Shown: in pieces, positions 8,815 to 16,938 of the stretch
Position numbering within the stretch: the stretch's first letter is position 1
Layout: each line of letters opens with the position of its first letter
Source: Candidatus Melainabacteria bacterium
Lineage (GTDB): Bacteria > Cyanobacteriota > Vampirovibrionia > Obscuribacterales > Obscuribacteraceae
Length of the DNA: 64,000 nt
Direction: 5' to 3'
Assembly: GCA_003153555.1 (NCBI GenBank)
Contig: PLZS01000048.1
Location: forward strand, 113,568-177,567
Notes under the pieces: generated by a model
Told to the model about the DNA's origin: nothing
Database searches by the model: none
The model's input: the letters and a program-made list of their open reading frames with translations, nothing else
Made by a program: the position numbers and the translations under genes

Positions 8815-9591
8815 TCATCGAGCCGCTTGGATCCGTTTTATAAGTTTTGTCGACAAGCTTCTCGGTGTTAATTTGGTCGCGAACGCCATCAACTTGTTCA
8901 TCGCTCCGGTTATAACGATCGTCTCACCATGCATCATGCCTCGATAGCCTTCTTTGGCAACTGTGTTAGAGTCCATCGGTTTAACCATCGAAAACAGTTT
9001 CGATCTCCCCAAACCTGCCCTTTCCTGAAACTCTGTTTGAGTAGCGCCAGGACACACTACAGTAACTGTAATACCCGTGCCTTCAAGTTCGCAAGCCAGT
9101 GCTTCAGAGAAAGACAAAACATACGCTTTGCTTGCATAATAAACTGCCATCTGTGGACCAGCGACAAAAGCAGCCATAGAAGCCAAATTCATTATTTTCC
9201 CACTTCTGTTTTTGATCATTGACGGAAGAATTAGTTTGGTTAGTTTCGTTAAGGCGACGATGTTGACTTGCAAAAGTGCTATCTCTGCCTCAAGTGAATT
9301 TTCAGAAAAATTTCCATAATTGGCAAAGCCTGCATTGTTGATTAGCACTTCGATCTCCAAATTCTGCGCCGCGAGCTGCTCCATTATCTTCTCGCATGCG
9401 CCCGGTACCGAAAGATCTTGGACGATAACATATGTTTCAATAGATTGCTTTCTTAACTCTTCTGCTCGTCGTTCAAGTTGGTGCTGATTGCGAGCTGTCA
9501 AAACAATGAAATAACCATCTTGAGCAAGTAGTTTGCATAGTTCGAAGCCGATCCCTTCAGAAGCTCCGGTCACTAACGCAATCTTGGCCAA
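8815..9591 (-). CDS. Short-chain dehydrogenase/reductase (SDR)
   Basis: 258 residues from TTG 9591, which has GGGAG 8 nt upstream and puts the nucleotide fold at the N-terminus as in the family; a longer in-frame start at 9645 adds a non-conserved leader. Classical SDR features: TGASEGIG cofactor loop, NNAG, catalytic Ser in NLASMAAF, YYASK (Tyr/Lys), and PGATQT after the active site. It catalyses NAD(P)H-dependent oxidation or reduction of an alcohol or ketone; the substrate is unknown. Most similar in feel to the YqjQ/DltE-like classical SDRs. Divergent from the cupin gene with a 74-nt gap. Confidence 0.92.
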   Translation of the reverse strand: MAKIALVTGASEGIGFELCKLLAQDGYFIVLTARNQHQLERRAEELRKQSIETYVIVQDLSVPGACEKIMEQLAAQNLEIEVLINNAGFANYGNFSENSLEAEIALLQVNIVALTKLTKLILPSMIKNRSGKIMNLASMAAFVAGPQMAVYYASKAYVLSFSEALACELEGTGITVTVVCPGATQTEFQERAGLGRSKLFSMVKPMDSNTVAKEGYRGMMHGETIVITGAMNKLMAFATKLTPRSLSTKLIKRIQAAR

Positions 9592-9665
9592 CTTGAATTC
9601 TCCCTGAAAGGCGATGATTGAACGTGTATCCTTGACGAATAGCAATAAGGAACTGAGACTTCAGT

Positions 9666-10169
9666 ATGACACCTGAGGAGTTGAAAGTATTTTTTGATCT
9701 TAAACCGCTTCCATTGGAAGGCGGTTACTTTAGGGAATTTTTCAGGTCACCAGAGATTCTCATGCAGTCGGCGTTACCCGAGCGATACAAAAGTGACAAG
9801 TCAACGATGACTTCGATTTTCTATTTGCTTGAACCTGGTATCTTTTCTGCTTTTCATAGATTGCAATCCGACGAAATCTATCATTTCTATCTTGGCGACC
9901 CCGTCGACCTGGTGCTACTCAACATTGACGGATCCCTTACGAATGTCACTTTAGGCTCGGATATATACGCAGGGCATCAGCTGCAATACGCTGTTCCCAA
10001 AGGTGTGTGGCAAGGATCTACTCTTATGCCCGGTGGTCAATTCGCGCTGATGGGTTGCACGGTGGCGCCGGGGTTCGACCCAGACGATTACGAGCACGGG
10101 CATTGGGAAACTTTATTGCGTCAGTATCCAGCGCACCATGCGTTGATCATGAAGCTGACTAACAAGTAA
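9666..10169 (+). CDS. DUF985 cupin-fold protein
   Basis: 167 residues. The pattern LPLEGGYFREFFRS ... STMTSIFYLLEPG.FSAFHRLQSDEIYHFYLGDPV ... VPKGVWQGSTL ... APGFDPDDYEHG is that of the DUF985 (cupin superfamily 5) proteins. These fold as small beta-barrels and bind an unidentified sugar-like or metal-dependent ligand. His and Glu of HRLQSDEIYHF are the likely ligand positions. Function is not established for the family. Single gene, followed by a modest hairpin (10176-10198). Confidence 0.9.
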   Translation: MTPEELKVFFDLKPLPLEGGYFREFFRSPEILMQSALPERYKSDKSTMTSIFYLLEPGIFSAFHRLQSDEIYHFYLGDPVDLVLLNIDGSLTNVTLGSDIYAGHQLQYAVPKGVWQGSTLMPGGQFALMGCTVAPGFDPDDYEHGHWETLLRQYPAHHALIMKLTNK

Positions 10170-10175
10170 CAGAAG

Positions 10176-10198
10176 TCAGATCCGCTTTTGTGATCTGA
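10176..10198 (+). terminator. Weak hairpin after DUF985 gene
   Basis: TCAGATC and GATCTGA form a 7-bp stem with a 9-nt loop, followed after TATTCGA by five Ts. Position just downstream of the cupin stop suits an intrinsic terminator, but the T-run is displaced by several bases. Confidence 0.4.
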
Positions 10199-10236
10199 TA
10201 TTCGAATTTTTCAAAATGCTCATGTGAATTGTGTAT

Positions 10237-11016
10237 TTAATCAAGACGACGAAGTACGTATACAAGCCTTTGAGCGTCATGCTCTTTGAATTCTGTGTCA
10301 GGATTTAACTCACCCAACTTGCAGACAATTTCAAAGGCCGCACTTTCACGAATCACATGTTCAAGCGCTTCGCCTGACCATGAGCGAATCGTCAAGTAAT
10401 CTTGGAAGTCGACTGGCTCTCCGCGAAGTTGACCAACAATATGCACAAATACTTTGCGAATGTGCATATCTTGATCAAACTGATCATCTGATCTGCCGAA
10501 ATCTACTCTCATTTGTAGCTCTTGCATCTCCAAGAGCCATGAGGCTGCGTGCAGCGAATCGCGATTGGTCCATGGAGGAAAGTGTGCTTCGATAACGTAG
10601 AGTCCATTCACATTTAAATGCCGCCAAACTGCAAACAAATGTTTGAGGAGATCGTCATCTGTATACAAGTGTCCAATCGAATTGAGCAAAATCATGGCCA
10701 AATCATATTTGTGCGGAATGGCAAAATCTCGCATGTTCGCCTGATAAACATCCAGTGGTACTGAGTTTTGCTTTGCGAGAGCAGAGGCATAGCGGCACAT
10801 ATCAGCAGCATAGTCCAGCGCAGCTGATTTATAGTTTCGCGCCGCAAATTCGAGTGAGTGGCGTCCTGGACCAGCAGCAAGTTCCAGTATACGTTCCAAT
10901 TGATAATCTTTACGAAAGCGCCGATGACACTCAATCAGACCATCCACATGGTATCCGACCGCAGGTCGCCGAAAAGCAATGTCATACAGCAATGGAATTT
11001 CGTAGAGTTTTTGCAT
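10237..11016 (-). CDS. Class I SAM-dependent methyltransferase
   Basis: 259 residues from ATG 11016; an in-frame ATG at 11067 gives 17 more residues that do not look conserved. The Rossmann SAM-binding motif is ILELAAGPGRHSLEFA, with the acidic strand end SAALDYAADM and motif NMRDFAI. A late segment (MILLNSIGHLYTDDDLLKHLFAVWRHL) matches the post-catalytic region of methyltransferase domain 25-like enzymes. It transfers a methyl group from SAM to an unknown acceptor, probably a small molecule. Cytosolic. Convergent with the DUF985 gene and divergent from the flavin reductase remnant. Confidence 0.88.
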   Translation of the reverse strand: MQKLYEIPLLYDIAFRRPAVGYHVDGLIECHRRFRKDYQLERILELAAGPGRHSLEFAARNYKSAALDYAADMCRYASALAKQNSVPLDVYQANMRDFAIPHKYDLAMILLNSIGHLYTDDDLLKHLFAVWRHLNVNGLYVIEAHFPPWTNRDSLHAASWLLEMQELQMRVDFGRSDDQFDQDMHIRKVFVHIVGQLRGEPVDFQDYLTIRSWSGEALEHVIRESAAFEIVCKLGELNPDTEFKEHDAQRLVYVLRRLD

Positions 11017-11085
11017 CTTATATAAAAAATGTGGTGTGGAACCTCGATTACGATAACATGCGATCATTAATCAGTCAGGAAAGAA

Positions 11086-11499
11086 ATGCGTCGCACTTAC
11101 AACAAGAGCAATTTTCAAGTCGCCAAAATTCGTCGGTTTCTCGAGCCGGGCCCAATTGTTCTAGTCAGTTCAGCCTGGAAAGGACAGTCGAACATTATGA
11201 CGATGGGCTGGCAAACGGTCATGGAATTTTCACCCTCTCTGGTTGGTTGCATGATCACCGCTGCCAACCACAGTTTTGAAATGATTCGATCTAGCAAAGA
11301 ATGTGTGATCAATATTCCAACGGACGATCTCGTGAATGAGGTAGTCGGCATTGGCAACACGACCTGAGCTGAGATTGATCCACCATTAAGGCCATGGCAT
11401 ATTTATGATTTCTGGAAAGAGTATCAACCTCAAGAAGATTCAGACCTGAGAATTTGTAGACGCCCCTCTATTACATTAAAGGGTGGGGAGATCCTTTGA
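11086..11499 (+). pseudogene. Flavin reductase-family protein, truncated by TGA
   Basis: The first 93 codons read as the FMN-binding flavin reductase family (VLVSSAWKGQSNIMTMGWQTVM, SLVGCMITAANHSFEMI, ECVINIPTDDLVNEVVGIGNTT). Family members run to about 180-190 residues and continue GNTTGxExDKF. Here TGA (11365-11367) stands where GGA/Gly is expected, and the frame then reads AEID before diverging into an unrelated stretch (PPLRPWHIYDFWKEY...) that stops at 11497. This looks like a nonsense mutation plus deletion of the C-terminal half. The truncated product would lack most of the flavin site. Confidence 0.7.
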
Positions 11500-11782
11500 T
11501 CTTTTTGCTTCCATTTAATATGTTAAGCAAAAAACGCGGACTTGGGTGATCCTGCTATTCTTTGTCTATCAATCTCTTTCAGGATCTGAATTGTCCCGAG
11601 ACGCTGATGTAATATTACTTTACCTGATCTTGGATCCTGAAAAGTTGAAGGGTAGCCAACCTTTTAATCAAATATTTTCTGGCAGTGAGCGCGATTGTAG
11701 TTCCGTTGGATCAGCGGTTCTGCGCGGTTGAATTAATACGGTTCCAGAAGGAGTCAACTCCTCAACTGAGTTTGCTCGACTA
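11500..11782. other. Gene-poor stretch, degenerate
   Basis: No gene is supported here. It begins just after the decayed flavin reductase frame and ends at the EF-P-like start. A 61-codon plus-strand frame at 11546-11731 has no recognisable product and no ribosome site. A good AGAAGGAG sequence at 11746-11753 has no in-frame start at the right distance, which hints that the original 5' end of the next gene has been altered. Confidence 0.4.
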
Positions 11783-12322
11783 ATGTACGCTTATAGTGAC
11801 AATGATCAACAGGTTGTAGCTATGCCGACTGACGAATTTTCGAATAGTAAATCATTCTATTACTCAGAAAAAGAACAAAAAATTGCGGGAAAGAAACTTG
11901 CCGTGTTTGAGGCAATGTATTTGTACAAATCTGGCGACCGTTTTGTGATGATGTGTTCAAGCAGTTACGACCAATTTGAGCTTGACGCGAGCATGATCGG
12001 TCCTGCAGCGAGATTTTTGAAGGAAGGACTTGAAGGAATTATCGTCCATAGATCAGCCAACCTTCCGACGGTTGTTAACTTCGACGAGGGATTAATAAGA
12101 ACGTTTGGCGGGGAACGTATCATCTCAGTGGAACTTCCGCTGATTGTCGAACTGGAAATAGTTTCAATTTCCGAAGTTTCAAAAGAAGAAGGTGATACTA
12201 ATGACGATGGCAAATTGTCAGCGGAGCTTGAAACTGGTGCCACCATTTTTGTGCCCCGTAAAGTAAAGCGACGTGACAAAATTCGCGTTGATACTAAACT
12301 CGGTGAGTACGTTGACACTTAG
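11783..12322 (+). CDS. EF-P-like protein with divergent or missing N-terminal domain
   Basis: 179 residues. From ~50 onward it follows translation elongation factor P: AMYLYKSGDRFVMMCSSSYDQFEL (OB domain II), AARFLKEGLEGI, then the C-terminal domain ERIISVELPLIVELEIVS...GDT...LETGATIFVP...GDKIRVDT..GEYV. Canonical EF-P (about 185 residues) starts with a KOW-like domain whose loop carries the modified Lys/Arg that reaches the ribosomal P site. Here the first ~45 residues do not resemble that domain, and no PGKG-type loop is seen. It may be a divergent paralogue or a decaying copy. The frame is open back to 11732 without a better start. A normal efp presumably lies elsewhere in the genome. Confidence 0.7.
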   Translation: MYAYSDNDQQVVAMPTDEFSNSKSFYYSEKEQKIAGKKLAVFEAMYLYKSGDRFVMMCSSSYDQFELDASMIGPAARFLKEGLEGIIVHRSANLPTVVNFDEGLIRTFGGERIISVELPLIVELEIVSISEVSKEEGDTNDDGKLSAELETGATIFVPRKVKRRDKIRVDTKLGEYVDT

Positions 12323-12481
12323 TCCGAACAAAAGGCATGTAAAGGCTTTTCTTCCATTTTGATACCCTGATGGGCCACAGGTTCTACGTTACTCCGCTTA
12401 ATGGCGCGTCAAAGTTGTCGGATTTTGGATTAAAGTAGTGGGTTGGGTAGAGATTACTTGGCAGGCTTAGCGGGATCGAAC

Positions 12482-13606
12482 ATGCAGAACGTCAAATTAG
12501 ACTGGGAAGAACTGCGTAAAGCGGGTCAACTGGCTTTTGAAGAGCAGCGTTACGAAGATTGTGAGCAAATTTGGCTAGAAGCGCTCGAAGACGCGAAGCA
12601 TAGCAACAATGAGCTCCAGGAGGCGACCACCGATTTGGATTTGGCCGCTCTCTACAATGTTGTCGCACAATATCAGCAGGCTGAGCCGCACATCACTCAT
12701 TCTCTAGAGCTGCGGGCGAGAAATCTCGGTGATCAAAGTTTAGAAGTTGCCGAGTGCCTGACAGCCTTGGCAAAAAATCAGGGTTTTCAGGGCAAGATGC
12801 ATGAGTGCGAGCAGCTCTACCTGCGCTCCTTGCAAACCAAAGAAGCGACGTTGGGAGCCGAGCACACTGATGTGGCCGACAGCCTGCAAGAACTGGCTAA
12901 CTTTTATGCCTCGATTGGAAATTTTGCTGAGTGTGAACCGCTGTTGCTTCGCTCGCTGTCCATCAAAGAATCAACCTCGGGACTTTTGAGTCGAGAAGTT
13001 GCCAGCAGCCTCAAGACGCTGGCAAGAATCTATCGCAAGCAGGGTCGTTTCAACGAAGCCGACCAATTCTATCTGAAGACGCTTGAAGTTAAAGAACAGT
13101 TGCTAGGACCGGACAACGAGGAAGTGGCTGAAACACTTAGGAGTCTGGCCAACAACTACTCTTATCAAGGCAAATATGCTGAGGCTGAGCCACTCTACAA
13201 GCGATCCCTGGAAATTTACGAGAAAAATCCTGATCCGGATCATTCCGAGATTGCCACGAACTTGCACAATCTTGCTGTTTTGTATTACAAGATGGGTCGC
13301 GATGGAGAAGCTGCAATGCTTTATAGGCGTGCCCTCGAGCTCTTTTCGACCGTACTTGGCACAGAGCATCCCGAAGTGGCGACCACGCTTCTATCAATGG
13401 CAAAGTTCTACGAGGAACGCAAGAAGTTCGATAAAGCCGCCACTCTCACAAACTTGGCCGTGCAAATCTATGAAAAGAATTATGGTCCAGATCATAAAAC
13501 GGTCGGTTCGGCGTTGAAAGATTTAGCGGAATTGTACAGCGCGCAGGGGCGAACAATCGAGGCTGAGGACTTGCGGCATCGAGCTCAAGCGATTCTATCT
13601 ACCTAG
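12482..13606 (+). CDS. Kinesin-light-chain-type TPR protein
   Basis: 374 residues from ATG 12482 (GGGA 6 nt upstream); an in-frame TTG at 12443 is an alternative. Almost the whole protein is a run of ~42-residue TPRs of the KLC type, recognisable by repeated LG.EH.EVA..L..LA..Y...G.Y.EAE.LY.RSLEI. About eight repeats are present. These form a right-handed superhelix for protein-protein contacts. No signal peptide or membrane segment, so cytosolic. The partner is unknown. The stop is 14 nt before the DNA methyltransferase start. Confidence 0.88.
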   Translation: MQNVKLDWEELRKAGQLAFEEQRYEDCEQIWLEALEDAKHSNNELQEATTDLDLAALYNVVAQYQQAEPHITHSLELRARNLGDQSLEVAECLTALAKNQGFQGKMHECEQLYLRSLQTKEATLGAEHTDVADSLQELANFYASIGNFAECEPLLLRSLSIKESTSGLLSREVASSLKTLARIYRKQGRFNEADQFYLKTLEVKEQLLGPDNEEVAETLRSLANNYSYQGKYAEAEPLYKRSLEIYEKNPDPDHSEIATNLHNLAVLYYKMGRDGEAAMLYRRALELFSTVLGTEHPEVATTLLSMAKFYEERKKFDKAATLTNLAVQIYEKNYGPDHKTVGSALKDLAELYSAQGRTIEAEDLRHRAQAILST

Positions 13607-13620
13607 GCTGATTGAACGCT

Positions 13621-14511
13621 ATGATCCGGGCAATCGAATTTTTTTCAGGAATAGGCGCGTTTTCTCAAGCAGCTAGAAATTCTTCAGTAGAAGTGATCGC
13701 AGCGTTTGATCAAAGTGAAGCAGCGAATGAAACATTCGCGCTAAATTATCAATTGCGACCTAAGTCCAAAAATCTAGATTCGATTTCAGAGCAAGAAATT
13801 GAGAGCGCTGATATTTGGTGGATGAGCCCACCGTGCACTCCTTTTAGTGTTCGTGGTAAGCAGTTAGACCAACACGACGCCAGAGCAAAATCATTCCTGA
13901 ATTTGATCGAAAAAATACCGAAAAAGATGCCTCAGGCAATTTTGATTGAAAACGTCGCGGCGTTTCAGCAGTCTCAGGTGCATGCTTTTCTGCGTCACTC
14001 CCTGATTAAATGTGGCTATCATTTAAACGAAGTCTCAATGTGCTCGACTCAATTCGGTGTTCCGATGCGTCGACGCCGTTATTTTATGATTGCTTCGAAC
14101 AAGCCTTTTGTATTGATAGATCCAGAACCAATTCCAACTAGTCCAGTCTCATCATTTCTACAAGAGTCCTTGACTGAGCTCATCTTGGATGATCAGATAA
14201 TCAATAAGTACGGAGACGGATTCGATATTGTGAGCGAAGGTGATTTACATGGAACGCTGATCTGTTTTACAAAAGAGTATGCGCGGTGTATGAAAGCTAG
14301 TGGCACCATTTTGCGTATGAGTGATAATCGGCTCAGAAGAATCTCGCCCAGCGAGATTTTAAGATTGCTCGGTTTTCAAAACAACTTTGTGTTTCCCCAG
14401 AGGATCGACTTGCCAACTCAGTGGAAACTAGTTGGCAATTCAGTAGATGTAAGAGCAATTAAGCATCTGCTCAAGCAGGTAACTTCTGTTGTTGATTGCG
14501 GAGAGGGCTAA
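13621..14511 (+). CDS. DNA (cytosine-5-)-methyltransferase
   Basis: 296 residues from ATG 13621 (TTG 13612 in frame upstream). C5 methyltransferase motifs in order: I (FFSGIGAFSQAA), IV with catalytic Cys (SPPCTPFS), VI (ENV), VIII (QFGVPMRRRRYF) and X (GNSVDVRAI). The target recognition region between VIII and X is only ~90 residues, so it is a short monospecific enzyme. It methylates cytosine at C5 in a short DNA site that cannot be deduced here. No restriction endonuclease or Vsr gene is adjacent, so it is probably an orphan methylase. Follows the TPR gene after 14 nt. Confidence 0.92.
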   Translation: MIRAIEFFSGIGAFSQAARNSSVEVIAAFDQSEAANETFALNYQLRPKSKNLDSISEQEIESADIWWMSPPCTPFSVRGKQLDQHDARAKSFLNLIEKIPKKMPQAILIENVAAFQQSQVHAFLRHSLIKCGYHLNEVSMCSTQFGVPMRRRRYFMIASNKPFVLIDPEPIPTSPVSSFLQESLTELILDDQIINKYGDGFDIVSEGDLHGTLICFTKEYARCMKASGTILRMSDNRLRRISPSEILRLLGFQNNFVFPQRIDLPTQWKLVGNSVDVRAIKHLLKQVTSVVDCGEG

Positions 14512-14525
14512 CCCCAGTAAAAGTG

Positions 14526-14553
14526 AAAAAAACCGGTTGCGCTAGGCAACCGG
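14526..14553 (-). terminator. Intrinsic terminator of the Lys-rich peptide gene
   Basis: CCGGTTGC and GCAACCGG form an 8-bp GC-rich stem with a ~5-nt loop. On the minus strand it is followed by a run of seven Ts. It lies 15 nt past the minus-strand peptide stop and also separates it from the convergent methyltransferase gene. Confidence 0.8.
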
Positions 14554-14567
14554 CATTTAATTCAGTG

Positions 14568-14672
14568 TCACTTATTTCTGGCCTTCTTTTCAGCTTTCGC
14601 CACTTTTTTCTCGGCCTTGGTCTTTGTGGGCTTTTTCTTTGTTTCTTTTTTCGCGTCTTGTTCTTTTCCCAT
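14568..14672 (-). CDS. 34-residue lysine-rich peptide
   Basis: Short frame MGKEQDAKKETKKK... ending KKARNK, with 15 Lys of 34 residues, several Glu/Ala and no hydrophobic segment. It has a convincing ribosome site (GGGAG about 8-9 nt before the ATG) and an intrinsic terminator just after the stop, which together argue that it is a real gene. It resembles in composition the short Lys/Ala-rich histone-H1-like or ribosome-associated tails of bacteria. Nucleic-acid binding is therefore possible but unproven. Confidence 0.6.
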   Translation of the reverse strand: MGKEQDAKKETKKKPTKTKAEKKVAKAEKKARNK

Positions 14673-14865
14673 AACCTATCTCCCGCTTAAGATTGCGATG
14701 CTTGGAGTTCAACTCTGACACGATACCACCCCAATGAGCGATGATGCCAGGCAATAGATCTCTCTAAAAGAATAGCAGTTACGTTAGAAGATAGGTTGGG
14801 CAGCTTGCTGCAGGAGTCGAGCAGACTAGTTTGAACCGTAGATAAGATGCTAGAATCCTCAAATC

Positions 14866-15873
14866 ATGACTTCTGGCGATTCGAAAAGTTATCGTCCCGG
14901 ACAAAGCGTTCTGTGTCGCGTTGAGGCACCGGAAGCCGGTGGATACTTAGTTTCGCTTCTTCCGACTGGTGTCAAAGGCTTTCTACCGAGTCAGGACCCC
15001 CTCGATATTGGGCGACAAGTGCCCGCCACTTTTGTATGCATGAATGGTGATCGTGCCTTGCTCACATTCGCGTATATGATTGGCACGACTGAGAGGGTGC
15101 AGTTGAGCACCAGCAGCGATTCAATTAATGCGTTTGCAGTCTGGGCAGATTCTTACCCGACGAACATGAAGTTGCGAAGAGCTATCGACATTGTCATGCC
15201 ATCTCTTGATGGAAATATTCAAACGATGACAAGCAATGAGCGAACACTTGATGAGCTCATGTCCCATATTGAAAATACTAAATTTACAGGTTGTTTGAAG
15301 GCTCAGTCAGAAGAGCGACTATCGCGCGCCGCTGCATTGCTATATGACGGTAGAGTAGTTGGTTGTATCTACGGTACTAAGAGTTCTAAGCCGGAGCCCT
15401 ATACCACTGAAACTGCGCTTTACTTGATGATTGGTGATCTGCAAAAAGCCGGCACTGAAATACAGCTATATTCATTGCCGGAAGAAATTATCCTTTCTAT
15501 GTCTGCTTTGTTTTTAGGTTGCCCTATCGAAGGGCTAGGCGAGTCAAATACACCATCCAATGCGATTGAATTGCTGGATCAATTCCGCAAACGTGGACAA
15601 ACAGGCTGCCTGACTTTATCCACCGATGGCAGTGGCACCATATCGGTGAGCTTTGTGCATGCGGGAACCTACGTTGGCTCATTTCTGGTCGAGAAACAGC
15701 AATTTTTGCCATCCGCTGAACTGCCGCTCGAACTACCTGCCGCCTATGAAAATGCCAAACTTGACGCTTCATTTTTGCCGAATGAGATGACTTCCGACTC
15801 CATTCAATATGGCTATATCTTCAACAAAGTTGTGGAAAATTTCCCCAACGTTCCGCAGCATCTAAGACCTTAG
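14866..15873 (+). CDS. S1-like domain protein with two DUF4388-like modules
   Basis: 335 residues. The first ~70 look like an S1/OB barrel (GQSVLCRVEAPEAGGYLVSLL..GVKGFLPSQD...DRALLTF). Two related modules follow, at ~125-165 (DELMSHIENTKFTGCLKA...AALLYDGRVVGCIYG) and ~225-270 (ELLDQFRKRGQTGCLTL...SVSFVHAGTYVGSFLV). Both follow the 'short helix, TG-L-strand, G-x-V-x-A' pattern of DUF4388/PATAN-type domains found in signalling proteins. No catalytic residues are visible, so a regulatory or scaffolding role is inferred. The 3' end overlaps the convergent glucokinase stop by 12 nt. Confidence 0.6.
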   Translation: MTSGDSKSYRPGQSVLCRVEAPEAGGYLVSLLPTGVKGFLPSQDPLDIGRQVPATFVCMNGDRALLTFAYMIGTTERVQLSTSSDSINAFAVWADSYPTNMKLRRAIDIVMPSLDGNIQTMTSNERTLDELMSHIENTKFTGCLKAQSEERLSRAAALLYDGRVVGCIYGTKSSKPEPYTTETALYLMIGDLQKAGTEIQLYSLPEEIILSMSALFLGCPIEGLGESNTPSNAIELLDQFRKRGQTGCLTLSTDGSGTISVSFVHAGTYVGSFLVEKQQFLPSAELPLELPAAYENAKLDASFLPNEMTSDSIQYGYIFNKVVENFPNVPQHLRP

Positions 15874-16899
15874 TAAAGTTGCGTCGACGTGGTGAAGAAT
15901 ACCTGCATGCATAAGCGCGCATCTGGCCGCGCCTAATAGAGCTGTCTTGTCATTCATTATCACTTTGATCTGTATGCTTTCCAAAACAGACCGTAGCCGC
16001 CCTTTATCCAGGAATGACTCTAGGAATCGCGGCTCGGAAAATTTTCTGATCATTTTGGGAGCGATGCCCCCGCCAATGTAGATGCCACCTGTAGCCATTA
16101 GTTTTAGTGCTAGGTTGCCTGCTTCGGCACCGTAAATGTCGGTGAAAATATTCAGAGCTTCAGAGCAAATTTCAGTTTGATTTTGTAGACCATTTTCTGA
16201 AATCACTGCCGGTGGATCGTTTGTTTTGAGAGACTCAGCTAACCATGCAGGTTCAGGAAATTTGTTTTCGTCTCTTAGAAATTCATAGATGTGCTGCAGT
16301 CCTTGACCAGAAAGCACACGCTCGTAGCTGACATGCTCTAATTTTTTGCGCAGATATTGAAGAAGCTCGAGTTGAATTTGATTGCTTGGTGCGAAATCGC
16401 AATGTCCACCTTCCGATGCAAAAGGCCTCATTTTTCGATCTTCCCAAATGATGCCGGCTTCTCCCAGCCCAGTGCCTGCGGAGATGACGCCGACGTTGCC
16501 GTGAATTTTCTTGTCGCCTTGATTGATCGTGACGAAGTCTTCTTCTGAAAGCTCATAGATTCCGTGAGCATTGGCCTCCAAGTCATTCATCAATTCAATC
16601 TGCTTAAATCCTAGTCGTTGAGCCAGTATTGCTGCGTCAATTGTCCAGGGCAGATTGGTGGCATTACAGGTGCCGTTGACGACTGGACCGGCAACTGCCG
16701 CGCAAACGTGATCAGCTCGCAGTCCAGATTCTTCTATAAACTCGGCGATCAGATCATGCAAGTTTGCATAATCATGGCTGGGAAATTGCTTTTGAACAAC
16801 TAGTTCCAATTTCCCATTATGTAGCTTGTAGAAGGCCAAGTTGGCCTTGGTGCCACCAATGTCGCCAGCTAAAATTATTGGATCGAGCACTTTTACCAC
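15862..16899 (-). CDS. glk: Glucokinase
   Basis: 345 residues from GTG 16899. The N-terminal phosphate loop LAGDIGGTKANLAFY, AVAGPVVNG, the NDLEANAHGI segment and the second nucleotide motif GVISAGTGLGEAGI are those of bacterial Glk (ASKHA fold). SEGGHCDFAP carries the zinc/substrate loop region. It phosphorylates glucose to glucose-6-phosphate with ATP, feeding both glycolysis and the pentose phosphate route. It is the last gene of a minus-strand operon: gnd ends 39 nt upstream and tal-pgi lies before that. Confidence 0.95.
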   Translation of the reverse strand: MVKVLDPIILAGDIGGTKANLAFYKLHNGKLELVVQKQFPSHDYANLHDLIAEFIEESGLRADHVCAAVAGPVVNGTCNATNLPWTIDAAILAQRLGFKQIELMNDLEANAHGIYELSEEDFVTINQGDKKIHGNVGVISAGTGLGEAGIIWEDRKMRPFASEGGHCDFAPSNQIQLELLQYLRKKLEHVSYERVLSGQGLQHIYEFLRDENKFPEPAWLAESLKTNDPPAVISENGLQNQTEICSEALNIFTDIYGAEAGNLALKLMATGGIYIGGGIAPKMIRKFSEPRFLESFLDKGRLRSVLESIQIKVIMNDKTALLGAARCALMHAGILHHVDATLLRS

Positions 16900-16938
16900 A
16901 ACCGATTTGCCTCACGGAAGTATAACGTCAGTGCTGAT

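Noticed and set aside
11365..11367. TGA read as Gly (code 25) in the flavin reductase
   Set aside because: Other genes here end cleanly at TGA (for example the ATGA overlaps at 45766 and 50927), and the sequence after this TGA departs from the family.
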